This document shows, in pieces, positions 33,859 to 44,476 of a DNA stretch of 64,000 nt. The DNA comes from Paracoccus nototheniae (GTDB taxonomy: Bacteria > Pseudomonadota > Alphaproteobacteria > Rhodobacterales > Rhodobacteraceae). Numbering within the stretch: position 1 is the first letter of the stretch; each line of letters begins with the position of its first letter. The translations under genes and the position numbers were made by a program. The notes beneath the pieces are model-generated. The model saw nothing but the letters and a program-made list of their open reading frames with translations. It ran no database searches and was not told the origin of the DNA. The DNA is taken from assembly GCF_004335005.1 (NCBI RefSeq), contig NZ_RQRT01000004.1, positions 113,064 through 177,063 on the forward strand. Reading direction: 5' to 3'.

Positions 33859-36315
33859 ATGATGAACCTTGCTGAATATCGCAACCGCAACACCCGGCTC
33901 GCCGACTATCTGCCATGGGTCGCCTTGGTCGGCGAAGGCATCGTCCTGAACAAGGACGGCAGCCTGCAGCGCACGGCGCGTTTCCGCGGCCCCGACCTCG
34001 ACAGCGCAGTGCCGGCCGAGCTGGTCGCTGTCGCCGGCCGGCTCAATAACGCCTTCCGGCGCCTCGGCTCCGGCTGGGCGATCTTCGTCGAGGCGCAGCG
34101 CCATGGCGCCGCCACCTATCCGGCCAGCATGTTCGCCGACAGCGCCTCCGGGCTGGTCGATGCCGAGCGCAAGGCCGACTTCGAGGAGGCCGGCGCGCAT
34201 TTCGAGTCCAGCTACTTCCTGACCTTCCTCTATCTGCCGCCGGCCGAGGACGCGGCGCGCGCGGAGACGTGGCTGTATGAGGGTCGCGATCATGCCGGCG
34301 TCGATGCGCACGAGATCCTCCGCAGCTTCAGCGACCGTACCGACCGCATCCTCCAGCTCATCGACGCCTTCATGCCGGAATGCGCCTGGCTCGATGACGG
34401 CGAGACGCTGACCTATCTGCACTCGACGGTCTCGACGAAGCGGCACCGCGTCCGCGTGCCCGAGACGCCGATGTATCTCGATGCGCTGCTGGCCGATCAG
34501 CCACTGACCGGCGGGCTCGAACCGCGGCTCGGCGACGCGCATGTCCGCATCCTCACCATCGTCGGCTTCCCGACCGCGACCACTCCCGGCATCCTCGACG
34601 AGTTGAACCGCCTGGCCTTTCCCTATCGTTGGTCGACGCGCGCCGTCCTGCTCGACAAGACCGACGCGACCAAGCTGCTGACCAAGATCCGGCGGCAGTG
34701 GTTCGCCAAGCGCAAGTCGATCGCCGCAATCCTCAAGGAAGTGATGACCAACGAGGCGTCGGCGCTGGTCGATACAGATGCGTCCAACAAGGCGGCCGAC
34801 GCCGACATGGCGTTGCAGGAGCTGGGTGCCGACTATGCCGGCCAAGCCTATGTGACTGCGACGATCACTGTCTGGGATGATGATCCGCGCGTCGCCGCCG
34901 AGAAGCTGCGGATGGTCGAGAAGGTCATCCAGGGCCGCGACTTCACTGCGATGGCCGAGACGATCAATGCGGTGGACGCCTGGCTCGGCTCGCTCCCCGG
35001 CCATGTCTACGCCAATGTCCGCCAACCCCCCATCAACACATTGAATCTCGCCCACATGATCCCGCTTTCGGCGGTGTGGGCGGGACCGGAACGGGACGAG
35101 CATTTTGCAGCACCCCCACTGCTGTTCGGCAAGACCGAAGGCTCCACCCCGTTCCGGCTCTCCATCCATGTCGGCGACGTCGGCCATACGCTGATCGTCG
35201 GGCCGACCGGCGCCGGCAAGTCGGTGCTGCTGGCGCTCATGGCGCTGCAGTTCCGGCGCTATCCGCAGTCCCAAGTCTTCGCCTTCGACTTCGGCGGGTC
35301 GATCCGCGCCGCCGCGCTCGCCATGCGCGGCGACTGGCATGATCTCGGCGGTGGCCTCACTGAAGGCGCCGACGACAGCGTGTCGCTTCAGCCGCTAGCC
35401 CGGATCGACGACGTCGCCGAGCGAGCCTGGGCATCCGACTGGCTTGTCGCGATCCTGGCGCGCGAGAGCGTCCCCGTCACGCCCGAGGTGAAGGAGCACC
35501 TCTGGTCGGCGCTTTCGTCACTGGCCTCCGCGCCAATCGTCGAGCGGACGCTGACAGGTCTCTCGGTCCTGCTTCAATCCAACGATTTGAAACAGGCGCT
35601 GCGGCCCTATTGCGTCGGCGGTCCTTATGGTCGGCTGCTCGACGCCGAAGCCGAGCATCTTGGCGAATCCAATGTTCAGGTCTTCGAGACCGAAGGGCTG
35701 ATCGGCACCGGCGCGGCCGCAGCCGTGCTCGCCTATCTGTTCCACCGCATCGAGGACCGCCTCGATGGCCGGCCGACGCTGCTGATCGTGGATGAAGGCT
35801 GGCTGGCGCTGGACGACGAGGGCTTCGCGGGTCAGCTCCGCGAGTGGCTGAAGACGCTACGCAAGAAGAACGCGAGCGTCATCTTCGCTACGCAGTCTCT
35901 GTCGGACATCGACGGCTCGGCGATCGCGCCGGCCATTATCGAGAGCTGCCAGACCCGCATCCTGCTGCCGAACGAGCGCGCGATCGAGCCGCAGATCACG
36001 GCCATCTATCGCCGCTTCGGCCTCAACGATCGCCAGATCGAAATCGTCGCGCGGGCGATGCCCAAACGCGATTACTACTGCCAGTCCCGGCGCGGCAACC
36101 GGCTGTTTGAGCTCGGCCTGTCCGACGTCGCACTGGCGCTCTGCGCCGCATCATCGAAGCAGCATCAGGCGCTCATCGCGGAAGTCCATGCCCGCAGCGG
36201 CACGGACGGCTTCCTTGCCGAGTGGCTCGCCGAAAACCGGCTTGCCTGGGCCGCCGACCTCGTCGCCGACCTCACCAACGTCACCCCCCAAACTGACCCG
36301 GAGGCACGCCCATGA
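33859..36315 (+). CDS. trbE: TrbE ATPase (VirB4 family)
   Basis: An 818-residue VirB4-type ATPase: N-terminal CagE/TrbE domain (MNLAEYRNRNTRLADYLPW), Walker A GPTGAGKSVLLAL near residue 452, Walker B LLIVDEGWLAL near residue 643 and the IFATQSLSDIDGSAIA motif. It energises pilus assembly with TrbB. Two adjacent ATG codons at 33859 and 33862 could each start it. It overlaps trbJ by four bases. Confidence 0.95.
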   Translation: MMNLAEYRNRNTRLADYLPWVALVGEGIVLNKDGSLQRTARFRGPDLDSAVPAELVAVAGRLNNAFRRLGSGWAIFVEAQRHGAATYPASMFADSASGLVDAERKADFEEAGAHFESSYFLTFLYLPPAEDAARAETWLYEGRDHAGVDAHEILRSFSDRTDRILQLIDAFMPECAWLDDGETLTYLHSTVSTKRHRVRVPETPMYLDALLADQPLTGGLEPRLGDAHVRILTIVGFPTATTPGILDELNRLAFPYRWSTRAVLLDKTDATKLLTKIRRQWFAKRKSIAAILKEVMTNEASALVDTDASNKAADADMALQELGADYAGQAYVTATITVWDDDPRVAAEKLRMVEKVIQGRDFTAMAETINAVDAWLGSLPGHVYANVRQPPINTLNLAHMIPLSAVWAGPERDEHFAAPPLLFGKTEGSTPFRLSIHVGDVGHTLIVGPTGAGKSVLLALMALQFRRYPQSQVFAFDFGGSIRAAALAMRGDWHDLGGGLTEGADDSVSLQPLARIDDVAERAWASDWLVAILARESVPVTPEVKEHLWSALSSLASAPIVERTLTGLSVLLQSNDLKQALRPYCVGGPYGRLLDAEAEHLGESNVQVFETEGLIGTGAAAAVLAYLFHRIEDRLDGRPTLLIVDEGWLALDDEGFAGQLREWLKTLRKKNASVIFATQSLSDIDGSAIAPAIIESCQTRILLPNERAIEPQITAIYRRFGLNDRQIEIVARAMPKRDYYCQSRRGNRLFELGLSDVALALCAASSKQHQALIAEVHARSGTDGFLAEWLAENRLAWAADLVADLTNVTPQTDPEARP

Positions 36316-37088
36316 CACGTTCCGTTCGTTCCCGCTCGCGCATGCTGCGCATGACCGTCGCGCTGCTGACGGCTTCCGTGGCCGCGATGCCGTTTATGGC
36401 GCCGCCCGCCCACGCGCAGTTCGGAGGGATCGTCTATGACCCGACGAACTACGCTCAGAATCTTCTGACCGCCACGCGCTCGCTACAGCAGATCAACAAC
36501 CAGATCACGTCGCTCCAGAACGAGGCGACGGGCCTGATCAATCAGGCGCGCAATCTCACCAGCCTGCCATTTTCGTCTCTCCAGCAGCTCCAACAGTCCG
36601 TCCAGCGCACCCAGCAACTTCTCGGCGAAGCTCAGCGCATCGCCTATAACGTCCAGAACATCGACCAGGCTTTCCGCACGACCTACGGCGATGCGTCGAT
36701 ATCGGCCTCGGACCAGCAGCTCGTCACCGGCGCTCGCGAACGCTGGCAAAACACCGTCGGCGGCTTGCAGGACGCCATGCGCGTCCAAGCCGGTGTGGTC
36801 GGCAACATCGACACGAACCGGACCCAGATGTCGGCGCTGGTTGGCCAGAGCCAAGGCGCGACCGGCGCGCTGCAGGCGACCCAGGCGGGCAACCAGCTCC
36901 TTGCGCTGCAAGCACAGCAACTCGCTGACCTCACGGCTGTCGTCGCAGCCAATGGCCGGGCCCAGAGCCTATCCGAAGCGGAGCGCTCCGCCGCCGCCGA
37001 ACAGGGCCGTGAGCAGCGCCGCCGGTTCTTGACGCCGGGCGCCGGCTATCAGCCCGGCAACGCCCGCATGTTCCCGAACGGCAACTGA
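36312..37088 (+). CDS. trbJ: TrbJ (VirB5 family) pilus-associated protein
   Basis: A 258-residue exported protein: signal peptide through about residue 36 (ending AHAQ), then FGGIVYDPTNYAQNLLTATRSLQQINNQITSLQNE, the P-type VirB5/TrbJ opening. The rest is rich in glutamine and helical, with coiled-coil character (residues about 60-130). It is a minor pilus component, probably an adhesin at the tip. Followed by trbK ten bases later. Confidence 0.92.
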   Translation: MTRSVRSRSRMLRMTVALLTASVAAMPFMAPPAHAQFGGIVYDPTNYAQNLLTATRSLQQINNQITSLQNEATGLINQARNLTSLPFSSLQQLQQSVQRTQQLLGEAQRIAYNVQNIDQAFRTTYGDASISASDQQLVTGARERWQNTVGGLQDAMRVQAGVVGNIDTNRTQMSALVGQSQGATGALQATQAGNQLLALQAQQLADLTAVVAANGRAQSLSEAERSAAAEQGREQRRRFLTPGAGYQPGNARMFPNGN

Positions 37089-37098
37089 GGACGCGACG

Positions 37099-37488
37099 AT
37101 GGACGGCAAGATGCTCGCCCGGCTCGGCGCCGTCGTGTTCGTGGCGGTCGCGATCACCGCGACCGCAATCGAGATGAACCGGAAGGAGGAAGCGCCGGAG
37201 GCGTGGCCTTCCGGTCGGATGACGCAGGTGCAAGCTGATCCGCTGCGAGACGCGCTGATCCGGTGTCAGTCCCTGGGCGAGGCCGGACCGCGCGATCCGG
37301 CCTGCCTGCGCGCCTGGGCGGAGAACCGCAACCGCTTCCTCGCACCCGGCGCGCGTCCTGCCGAGCGACTGCCGGACATGCCGCCGGCTCCGCAGGTCAA
37401 TGTCATCCCCCAACCGGGCCGCACCGATCAGCCGGCTTTCGAGCCTCCCGCACCGATCGCGCCGCCGCAGCTCGACCAGGCGAGATAA
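37099..37488 (+). CDS. trbK: TrbK-alt entry-exclusion protein
   Basis: A 129-residue protein: N-terminal transmembrane/signal segment (LARLGAVVFVAVAITATAI, residues 4-22), then the conserved CQSLGEAGPRDPACLRAWAENRNRFL (two cysteines that could pair), and a Pro-rich C-terminus. This is the alternative TrbK of alphaproteobacterial elements, thought to prevent uptake of the same element. Position between trbJ and trbL is standard. Confidence 0.85.
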   Translation: MDGKMLARLGAVVFVAVAITATAIEMNRKEEAPEAWPSGRMTQVQADPLRDALIRCQSLGEAGPRDPACLRAWAENRNRFLAPGARPAERLPDMPPAPQVNVIPQPGRTDQPAFEPPAPIAPPQLDQAR

Positions 37489-37492
37489 CATC

Positions 37493-38857
37493 ATGGGCGG
37501 CACAGGCGTCATCGACCATTTTCTCGAGGTCTTCACCCGCTACATCGATAGCGGCTTCGGCCTGCTCAGTGGCGAAGTGGCCTTCATTGCGACGACGCTG
37601 ATCGTCATCGACGTGACTCTGGCGGCACTGTTCTGGTCATGGGGCGCCGACGACGACATCATGGCGCGCCTGGTGAAGAAGACGCTGTTCGTCGGCGTCT
37701 TCGCCTACATCATCGGCAACTGGAATAACCTCGCCCGCATCATCTTCGAGAGCTTCGCCGGCCTCGGCCTGAAAGCCAGCGGCACCAGCTTCACCACGGC
37801 AGATCTCCTACGCCCCGGTAAGGTCGCGCAGACCGGACTGGACGCCGGCCGACCGCTGCTCGACTCGATTTCCAGCCTGATGGGCTACTGGTCGTTCTTT
37901 GAGAACTTCATCCAGATCGCCTGCATGTTCCTGGCCTGGGCGTTGGTGCTGCTCGCTTTCTTCATCCTCGCGATCCAGCTCTTCGTCACGCTCATCGAGT
38001 TCAAGCTGACGACCCTCGCCGGCTTCGTGCTGATCCCGTTCGGCCTGTTCGGCAAATCGGCATTCATGGCCGAGCGCGTGCTGGGCAACGTCATCTCCTC
38101 CGGCATCAAGGTGCTGGTCCTGGCCGTGATCATCGGCATCGGCTCGACGCTGTTCTCCGAATTCACGGTCGGCTTCGGCGGCGCGACCCCGACAATCGAC
38201 GAAGCCATGGCGATCGTGCTCGCCGCCCTGTCGTTACTCGGCCTCGGCATCTTCGGGCCCGGCATTGCCAGCGGCATCGTTTCCGGCGGCCCGCAGCTCA
38301 GCGCTGGCGCTGCGGTCGGCACCGGCATGGCCGCTGGTGGCATGGTCGCGCTCGGTGCTGGCGCGGTTGGCGCGGTGGCGTCGGGTGGCGCGACCTTGGC
38401 TGGCGGCGCGGCCGCCGCTGCCCGTGGCGGCGCCGCTATGGCTGGTGGAGCGTCCACCGCCTACAGCCTCGGCGCCGCCGGCCAGTCTGGCGCGGCCGGT
38501 GTCGCTTCGGGCCTTGGCGGCGTGGCACGAGCCGGCGGTAGCGCGGCCGTCTCGCCGCTGCGGCGCGCCGCATCGCGCGCCGCCGAAAGCATGCGGTCCA
38601 GTTTCAACGCTGGCGGCAAGGCAGCGTTCGAGGCGACCGGCGGCTCTTCCACAATGGGCTCCACCAGCAGCGATCCAGCCGGCGGCAGCGCTGAATCTAG
38701 CGGCTCCGCGAACGCTGGCGGGCCGCCCGCCTGGGCGCAGCGGCTGCGCCGCTCCCAACACATGACCCACGCCGTCCAGGCCACGGCACATGCCGTCCGC
38801 TCCGGCGATGCCCATGGCGGCGGCTCCTCCATCAATCTTTCCGAAGGCGATCGCTGA
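37493..38857 (+). CDS. trbL: TrbL (VirB6 family) polytopic membrane protein
   Basis: A 454-residue inner-membrane protein with about six hydrophobic segments between residues 25 and 275, including IVIDVTLAALFWSW and LAWALVLLAFFILAIQLFV. The C-terminal 180 residues are low-complexity (G, A, S-rich), usual for TrbL. The ATG at 37493 follows trbK after four bases; a longer in-frame reading would overlap trbK and lacks a family match. It forms part of the inner-membrane channel. Confidence 0.92.
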   Translation: MGGTGVIDHFLEVFTRYIDSGFGLLSGEVAFIATTLIVIDVTLAALFWSWGADDDIMARLVKKTLFVGVFAYIIGNWNNLARIIFESFAGLGLKASGTSFTTADLLRPGKVAQTGLDAGRPLLDSISSLMGYWSFFENFIQIACMFLAWALVLLAFFILAIQLFVTLIEFKLTTLAGFVLIPFGLFGKSAFMAERVLGNVISSGIKVLVLAVIIGIGSTLFSEFTVGFGGATPTIDEAMAIVLAALSLLGLGIFGPGIASGIVSGGPQLSAGAAVGTGMAAGGMVALGAGAVGAVASGGATLAGGAAAAARGGAAMAGGASTAYSLGAAGQSGAAGVASGLGGVARAGGSAAVSPLRRAASRAAESMRSSFNAGGKAAFEATGGSSTMGSTSSDPAGGSAESSGSANAGGPPAWAQRLRRSQHMTHAVQATAHAVRSGDAHGGGSSINLSEGDR

Positions 38858-39536
38858 TGTTCAAACGACCCTCCACCCATTACGGCAAAGCCGCCGAGCC
38901 CGAGACACCCTATCAGCGCGCCGCCCAGGTGTGGGACGAGCGCATCGGCGCTTCGCGCGTTCAGGCGAAAAACTGGCGGCTGATGGCTTTCGGTTCGCTG
39001 ATCCTTTCGGCCGGCTTCGCCACCGCTCTCGTCGTGCAGTCGGCGCGCGGCACGATCGTTCCCTGGGTGGTGCAGGTCGATCGCGTCGGTCAGGCCCAGG
39101 CCGTAGCGCCAGCCGAGGCAGACTATCGTCCGACCGACCCGCAAATCGCCTTCCACCTGGCTCGCTTCATCGAACAGGTCCGCTCCATCCCCGCCGACGC
39201 GATCATCGTGCGCCAGAACTGGCTGCGGGCTTACGACTTCACGACGGACCGCGGAGCGATGGCGCTGAACGACTACGCACGGTCCAACGACCCGTTCACA
39301 CGGGTCGGCCGTCAGCAGGTCGCCGTCGACGTCTCCAGCGTGATCCGCGCGTCGCCTGACAGCTTCCGCGTCGCCTGGGTCGAGCGCCGCTACGAGAACG
39401 GGCAGCTCGCCGAGACCACACGCTGGACCGCGATCCTGACGATCGTGGTGCAGATTCCCCGCAACGCCGACCGGCTCAGGGCGAACCCGCTCGGCATCTA
39501 CGTCAACGCCATCAACTGGTCACGGGAGCTTGGGCA

Positions 39537-39540
<4 letters not shown>
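38857..39540 (+). CDS. trbF: TrbF (VirB8 family)
   Basis: A 227-residue protein with a cytoplasmic N-terminus, one transmembrane segment (about residues 44-65, LMAFGSLILSAGFATALVV) and a periplasmic VirB8 domain, including FIEQVRSIPADAIIVRQNWLRAY and TTRWTAILTIVVQIPRNADRLRANPLGIYV. It bridges inner- and outer-membrane parts of the channel. It starts on the last base of the trbL stop and its own stop overlaps the trbG start. Confidence 0.94.
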
Positions 39541-40582
<1,042 letters not shown>

Positions 40583-40586
<4 letters not shown>

Positions 40587-41806
40587 GCGAGCGCGACCCC
40601 CGAAACGAGGAAGTGCCCGACGACGAGGCTCAGTCCCTGACCGGCGAGCCGGCTAGCCCGGCGCCGATGCGGCTCCGCGCCGAGCCGCCGCGTGTCACCC
40701 GGCTATCGCGCAAGGTCCTCGCGGGAATTGGCCTCGTCGCCAGCGTCGGGATCGGTGGCGCGCTTGTCTATGCACTTCAGACCCGCGACGGTGGCCGCCC
40801 GAACGAGGAGCTCTACTCGACCGAGAACCGCGCTACCGCCGACGGCATTGCGGGCTTGCCGCGCGACTATAGCGGTGTGCCCCAGCTTGGTCCGCCGCTC
40901 CCCGGCGACCTCGGCCGCCCGATGCTGGGGGCACAAAATCGCGGCCAACCCGTTCCCGCACCCGGCGGGGCCACCGCTAATCCCGGTCTCAGTCCGGAGG
41001 AGCAGCGACGCATTCAGGAGCTTGAGGCGGCCCGCACGGCGCGGCTGTTCGCCGGTACTGAAACCCGGTCCGCCGCCGCAGGGCCATCCTCGACCACGCC
41101 CAGCACACAACAGCTACCCGACCTGACCAGTCTCGGACTGGCGCCGCAGCCCTCCACGCCGACGGCGCAGGACCGCCAGAACGCCTTTCTCAACGCGGCC
41201 GCCGACCGCCGCACTGTCTCACCCGATCGCGTCGCAGCACCGGCCTCGCCCAATATCCTGCAGGCCGGAGCGGTCATATCCGCTGCGCTGATCACCGGTA
41301 TTCGCTCGGACCTGCCAGGCCAGATAACCGCGCAGGTGACCGAGAACATCTATGACAGTCCGACCGGCCGCATCCTTCTCGTGCCGCAGGGTACGCGCGT
41401 CATCGGCCAGTACGACAACAATGTGCAGTTCGGGCAAAGTCGCGTGCTGCTGGTCTGGAACCGGCTCATCTTTCCGAATGGTCGCTCGATCGTGCTCGAG
41501 CGCCAACCCGGCGCAGACGCCGAGGGCTATGCCGGCCTGCAGGACGGCGTCGATTATCATTGGTGGGATCTCGCCAAGGCAGCGGGGCTTTCGACCTTGC
41601 TCAGTGTCGGCGCCGAACTCGCTACCAATGACGATGACCGCCTGATCCAAGCGATCCGCAACGGAGGCCAGGACACCATCAATAACGCCGGCCAGCAAAT
41701 CATCCGCCGACAGCTCAACGTCGCGCCGACGCTGACGATTCGTCCGGGGTTCCCCGTCCGCGTGATCGTCACCCGAGACGTTGTGCTCGAGCCTTACGGA
41801 GGTTGA
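40583..41806 (+). CDS. trbI: TrbI (VirB10 family)
   Basis: A 407-residue VirB10 protein: cytoplasmic N-terminus, single transmembrane segment (residues about 50-70, VLAGIGLVASVGIGGALVYA), a Pro/Gly-rich linker, and the C-terminal VirB10 domain (VISAALITGIRSDLPGQITAQVTENIYDS, LLVPQGTRVIGQYDN and the ending RPGFPVRVIVTRDVVLEPY). It spans the envelope and senses ATPase activity to open the channel. Overlaps trbG by four bases. Followed three bases later by the DUF2274 gene. Confidence 0.95.
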
Positions 41807-41809
41807 CCG

Positions 41810-42049
41810 ATGAGCAAGTTGAAACTGGGCGCCGTCATCGACGAAAAGCCTATCAAGGTTTCGCTCGAATTGCCTGCGGCTCTCCATCGAGACTTGCGCC
41901 AATATGCAGAGATTCTAGCTCAACAAGAAGGCGTTGCTGTCGCCGAACTTGAAAAGCTCATCCTGGCGATGGCTCAACGCTTCATACAAACGGATCGAGG
42001 ATTTGCACGGGCGCGCCGAGATAGGACTGAGCGAACGCCTGGAAGCTAA
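41810..42049 (+). CDS. DUF2274 family small protein closing the trb operon
   Basis: A 79-residue protein of the DUF2274 family, which follows trbI on alphaproteobacterial elements: KLGAVIDEKPIKVSLELPAALHRDLRQYAEILAQQEG and LILAMAQRFIQTDRGFARARR, a ribbon-helix-helix-like pattern. Its last 23 codons overlap on the opposite strand with the end of the LysR gene at 41982. Function unknown; regulation of trb is a guess. Confidence 0.85.
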   Translation: MSKLKLGAVIDEKPIKVSLELPAALHRDLRQYAEILAQQEGVAVAELEKLILAMAQRFIQTDRGFARARRDRTERTPGS

Positions 42050-42998
42050 TCAGGAACACTAGGACCTTTCGAACCTGGCTTCCACCTATCTGGGGCATTC
42101 GCCCGGCAGCCACGTCCTTGACGAGACACAACAGGTGAAAAAGCGCAGGGTTCGAGTTGCTCGGCGACCACACGGCTGTAGAGGGGAGTTGCTCTGGATC
42201 TCCGCCGATCGGTCGGAATGTGATGCCAGCCGCGCCGCGGCCGAGGAATGAAGCACTTGCGAGGGTAATCCCATAACCCATGGTGACGATGTTCAGGAGA
42301 CTTTCTCGACTGACGTCGTGGACGTCGATCTGCGGACTGAAGCCTGGCGCGGACAGCTTCCGCACAACATAATCATGGATCTCCGGACCGACCCCCCTCT
42401 GAGTGACCAAGAAAGTCTCGTCACGCAGATCCTGCCAGACCAGCTCCTCCCGTTCCGAAAGTCGATGATCTTGGGGCATCGCGACAAAGATACCCTCGGT
42501 CCAAAGCAGCATCGCCTCGTGTTCAGCCAGCCGTGGGCGCCCAGGGAGGAACGAGATGTCCAGCTCTCCCGTCGTGACACGCGCGAGGTTCTGCTCCGAC
42601 GAGCCCTCGCGCAACCGAACACGGATCATGGGATGACGTCTGTGAAACTCCTTGAGAGCAAGGTGTAGACGACCTTCCGTGAGCGGCACGAGAACGCCGA
42701 CCTGCAATTCACCGCGTTCCCCGTTCTGCACCGATGCCGCAACTTGCACCGCATGTCCGAGCTGGTTCATGCCCGTCGATGCCTCTTCCAGAAACAACTT
42801 GCCGGCACGGGTTAGGCGGACCCCATCAGGCCCGCGGTCGAAGATGCAAAACCCGATACGATGCTCGAGCAGCTGCACTCGACGCGTAAGCGTCGACTGC
42901 GAGATGTTGAGTGCCGCCGCGGCGCGCCTGAAGCTTCGGTGCTGCGCTGCCGCAATCGCGTATCTCAAGTTTCTCAAATCCAGCGACAGATCGGGCAT
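41982..42998 (-). CDS. LysR-family transcriptional regulator
   Basis: A 338-residue LysR-type regulator: winged HTH at residues about 6-60 (LRNLRYAIAAAQHRSFRRAAAALNISQSTLTRRVQLLEHRIG) and a substrate-binding domain (LQVGVLVPLTEGRLHLALKEFHRRHP, MGYGITLASASFLG). The ATG at 42998 places the HTH at the usual position; earlier starts at 43031 and 43046 are possible. The last 30 or so residues are unlike LysR proteins and run into the trb operon, overlapping DUF2274 by 68 bases, as if the natural end was lost. It is 60 bases from, and co-directional with, the FAD monooxygenase gene. Confidence 0.9.
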   Translation of the reverse strand: MPDLSLDLRNLRYAIAAAQHRSFRRAAAALNISQSTLTRRVQLLEHRIGFCIFDRGPDGVRLTRAGKLFLEEASTGMNQLGHAVQVAASVQNGERGELQVGVLVPLTEGRLHLALKEFHRRHPMIRVRLREGSSEQNLARVTTGELDISFLPGRPRLAEHEAMLLWTEGIFVAMPQDHRLSEREELVWQDLRDETFLVTQRGVGPEIHDYVVRKLSAPGFSPQIDVHDVSRESLLNIVTMGYGITLASASFLGRGAAGITFRPIGGDPEQLPSTAVWSPSNSNPALFHLLCLVKDVAAGRMPQIGGSQVRKVLVFLISFQAFAQSYLGAPVQILDPFV

Positions 42999-43058
42999 GG
43001 CCTCCTCGTAGGAAAATGAAGGCCGCTCCATCAATGAGGCGCCCACTGGTGCCGCTCG

Positions 43059-44327
43059 TCAGGGTTCCCTCGAACTCCGACCCAAGGTTGCGCGCATGAC
43101 CGGCGGGAAGGCTTGCGCGAGCCGGAGGACCAGCCGAAACATGCGCCTCGGAAAAGGCGCGTCGGAACTGGCGTTCTCGGCATTTCGCCTGGAAAGGCCG
43201 ACTGCTTTGTTGGCGTATTCACGCATTTGCGTTTCATAGACGCCCACGGCCAGCACCAGCGGTCCGTTGCTGGCTTTCGCCTCGACCAGCGCGTCACACA
43301 GGATGCGTGCGTCGCGAAGCGCCGTGTTCGCACCAATGCCGGCCATCGGCGTCATGTTATGGATCGCGTCCCCGATCAGCGTGACGTTGCTGGGCGGCCA
43401 TGGTTCAAGCTCCGGCATGGATCGGAGCAGGACGGGAGCCACCGTCTCGAGGTCAGCGTCGCGAACGAGGGTGGTTAGGTCGGGCGACCAATCCTGTATC
43501 CGCCGCAGCACGAACTCCTGCAGCGCCAATGCCCCACCGTCCAGAGGAGCGAGACCGAGCTGCGACCGGGGCGTGACATAGGCCCACATCACATAGTTCT
43601 GCGCAGCTTGGCGGTGTCCGTCCACATCAGCCGAGCGCGAGCGCCAGGCTGCAACGAACATCCAGCCTGGACCCGCCGGGACGATGTTGTTGAGGGAGCC
43701 ATCCGTCAGCGCACGCGGCAAGGCGCGCGCCCGTGTTTCGTCGAGAACATACCGGCCTGCGATCGCCAGGATGCCCAACTCCAGACGATGCACATCCGGA
43801 AGATATTGTTGGCGTACTTTCGAATGGCTCGCGTCCGCCCCGACGAGCAAGTCGCCCTCAGCACTGCTGCCATCCGCGAAGTAAGCACGGACGCCGCCGC
43901 CGGAAAGTTGCTCATAATGGATGAAGGTCTTGTCCCACTGAACCACAGGGCGTTCGGCATCCGTCAGCCCATCGAGAAGAATCTCCCGCAGTTCGATGCG
44001 CCCGACGCCGCGCAGTCCAACCTCGCTCGCGGGTTTGCCCGAGAGAGCCGCTTCGTCGCGCGTTGCAAGCCGGCGGAGTTGTTCGTCGCGGAAATGCAGT
44101 TCGGTGCCCGCCTGGGTGCTGAGGTCGACAAATCGCGACCAGCCCTCCAGTGTCAAACACGCCTTCAGAGCTTGCTGACCGTGGCGATTGATGTGGATGC
44201 CATAGCCGGCCAGATTTTCGGAGGCACTCGCCTGCCGTTCGAACACCGAGACGTCCGTCCCGGCCTTACGAAGGCCTTGCGCGAGGCAAAGCCCGCCAAG
44301 GCCTCCACCAATGATTAGAACTCGCAT
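43059..44327 (-). CDS. FAD-dependent group A monooxygenase
   Basis: A 422-residue flavoprotein hydroxylase: dinucleotide-binding motif VLIIGGGLGGLCLAQGL at residues 3-19, the DG motif LLVGADASHSKVRQ near 160, and the GD motif TLIGDAIHNMTPMAGIGANTALRDA near 305. This family hydroxylates aromatic compounds or inactivates antibiotics such as tetracyclines and rifamycins using NAD(P)H and O2; the substrate here cannot be told from the sequence. The ATG at 44327 follows GAGGTGGA. The LysR gene lies just downstream on the same strand and the MipA gene just upstream. Confidence 0.9.
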   Translation of the reverse strand: MRVLIIGGGLGGLCLAQGLRKAGTDVSVFERQASASENLAGYGIHINRHGQQALKACLTLEGWSRFVDLSTQAGTELHFRDEQLRRLATRDEAALSGKPASEVGLRGVGRIELREILLDGLTDAERPVVQWDKTFIHYEQLSGGGVRAYFADGSSAEGDLLVGADASHSKVRQQYLPDVHRLELGILAIAGRYVLDETRARALPRALTDGSLNNIVPAGPGWMFVAAWRSRSADVDGHRQAAQNYVMWAYVTPRSQLGLAPLDGGALALQEFVLRRIQDWSPDLTTLVRDADLETVAPVLLRSMPELEPWPPSNVTLIGDAIHNMTPMAGIGANTALRDARILCDALVEAKASNGPLVLAVGVYETQMREYANKAVGLSRRNAENASSDAPFPRRMFRLVLRLAQAFPPVMRATLGRSSREP

Positions 44328-44476
44328 CACTCCACCTCGCCATCGGGCGCGTTATTGGCAGCAGAGCTGTAAAACTGGCGCCGCCATCCGTACAATTGAT
44401 GATTCATATACCCACGTATTTGTTCGGCGGATATACGTGCTGGTCGATCCGGCTCTCCGCACGGCCTCGCCATCGA

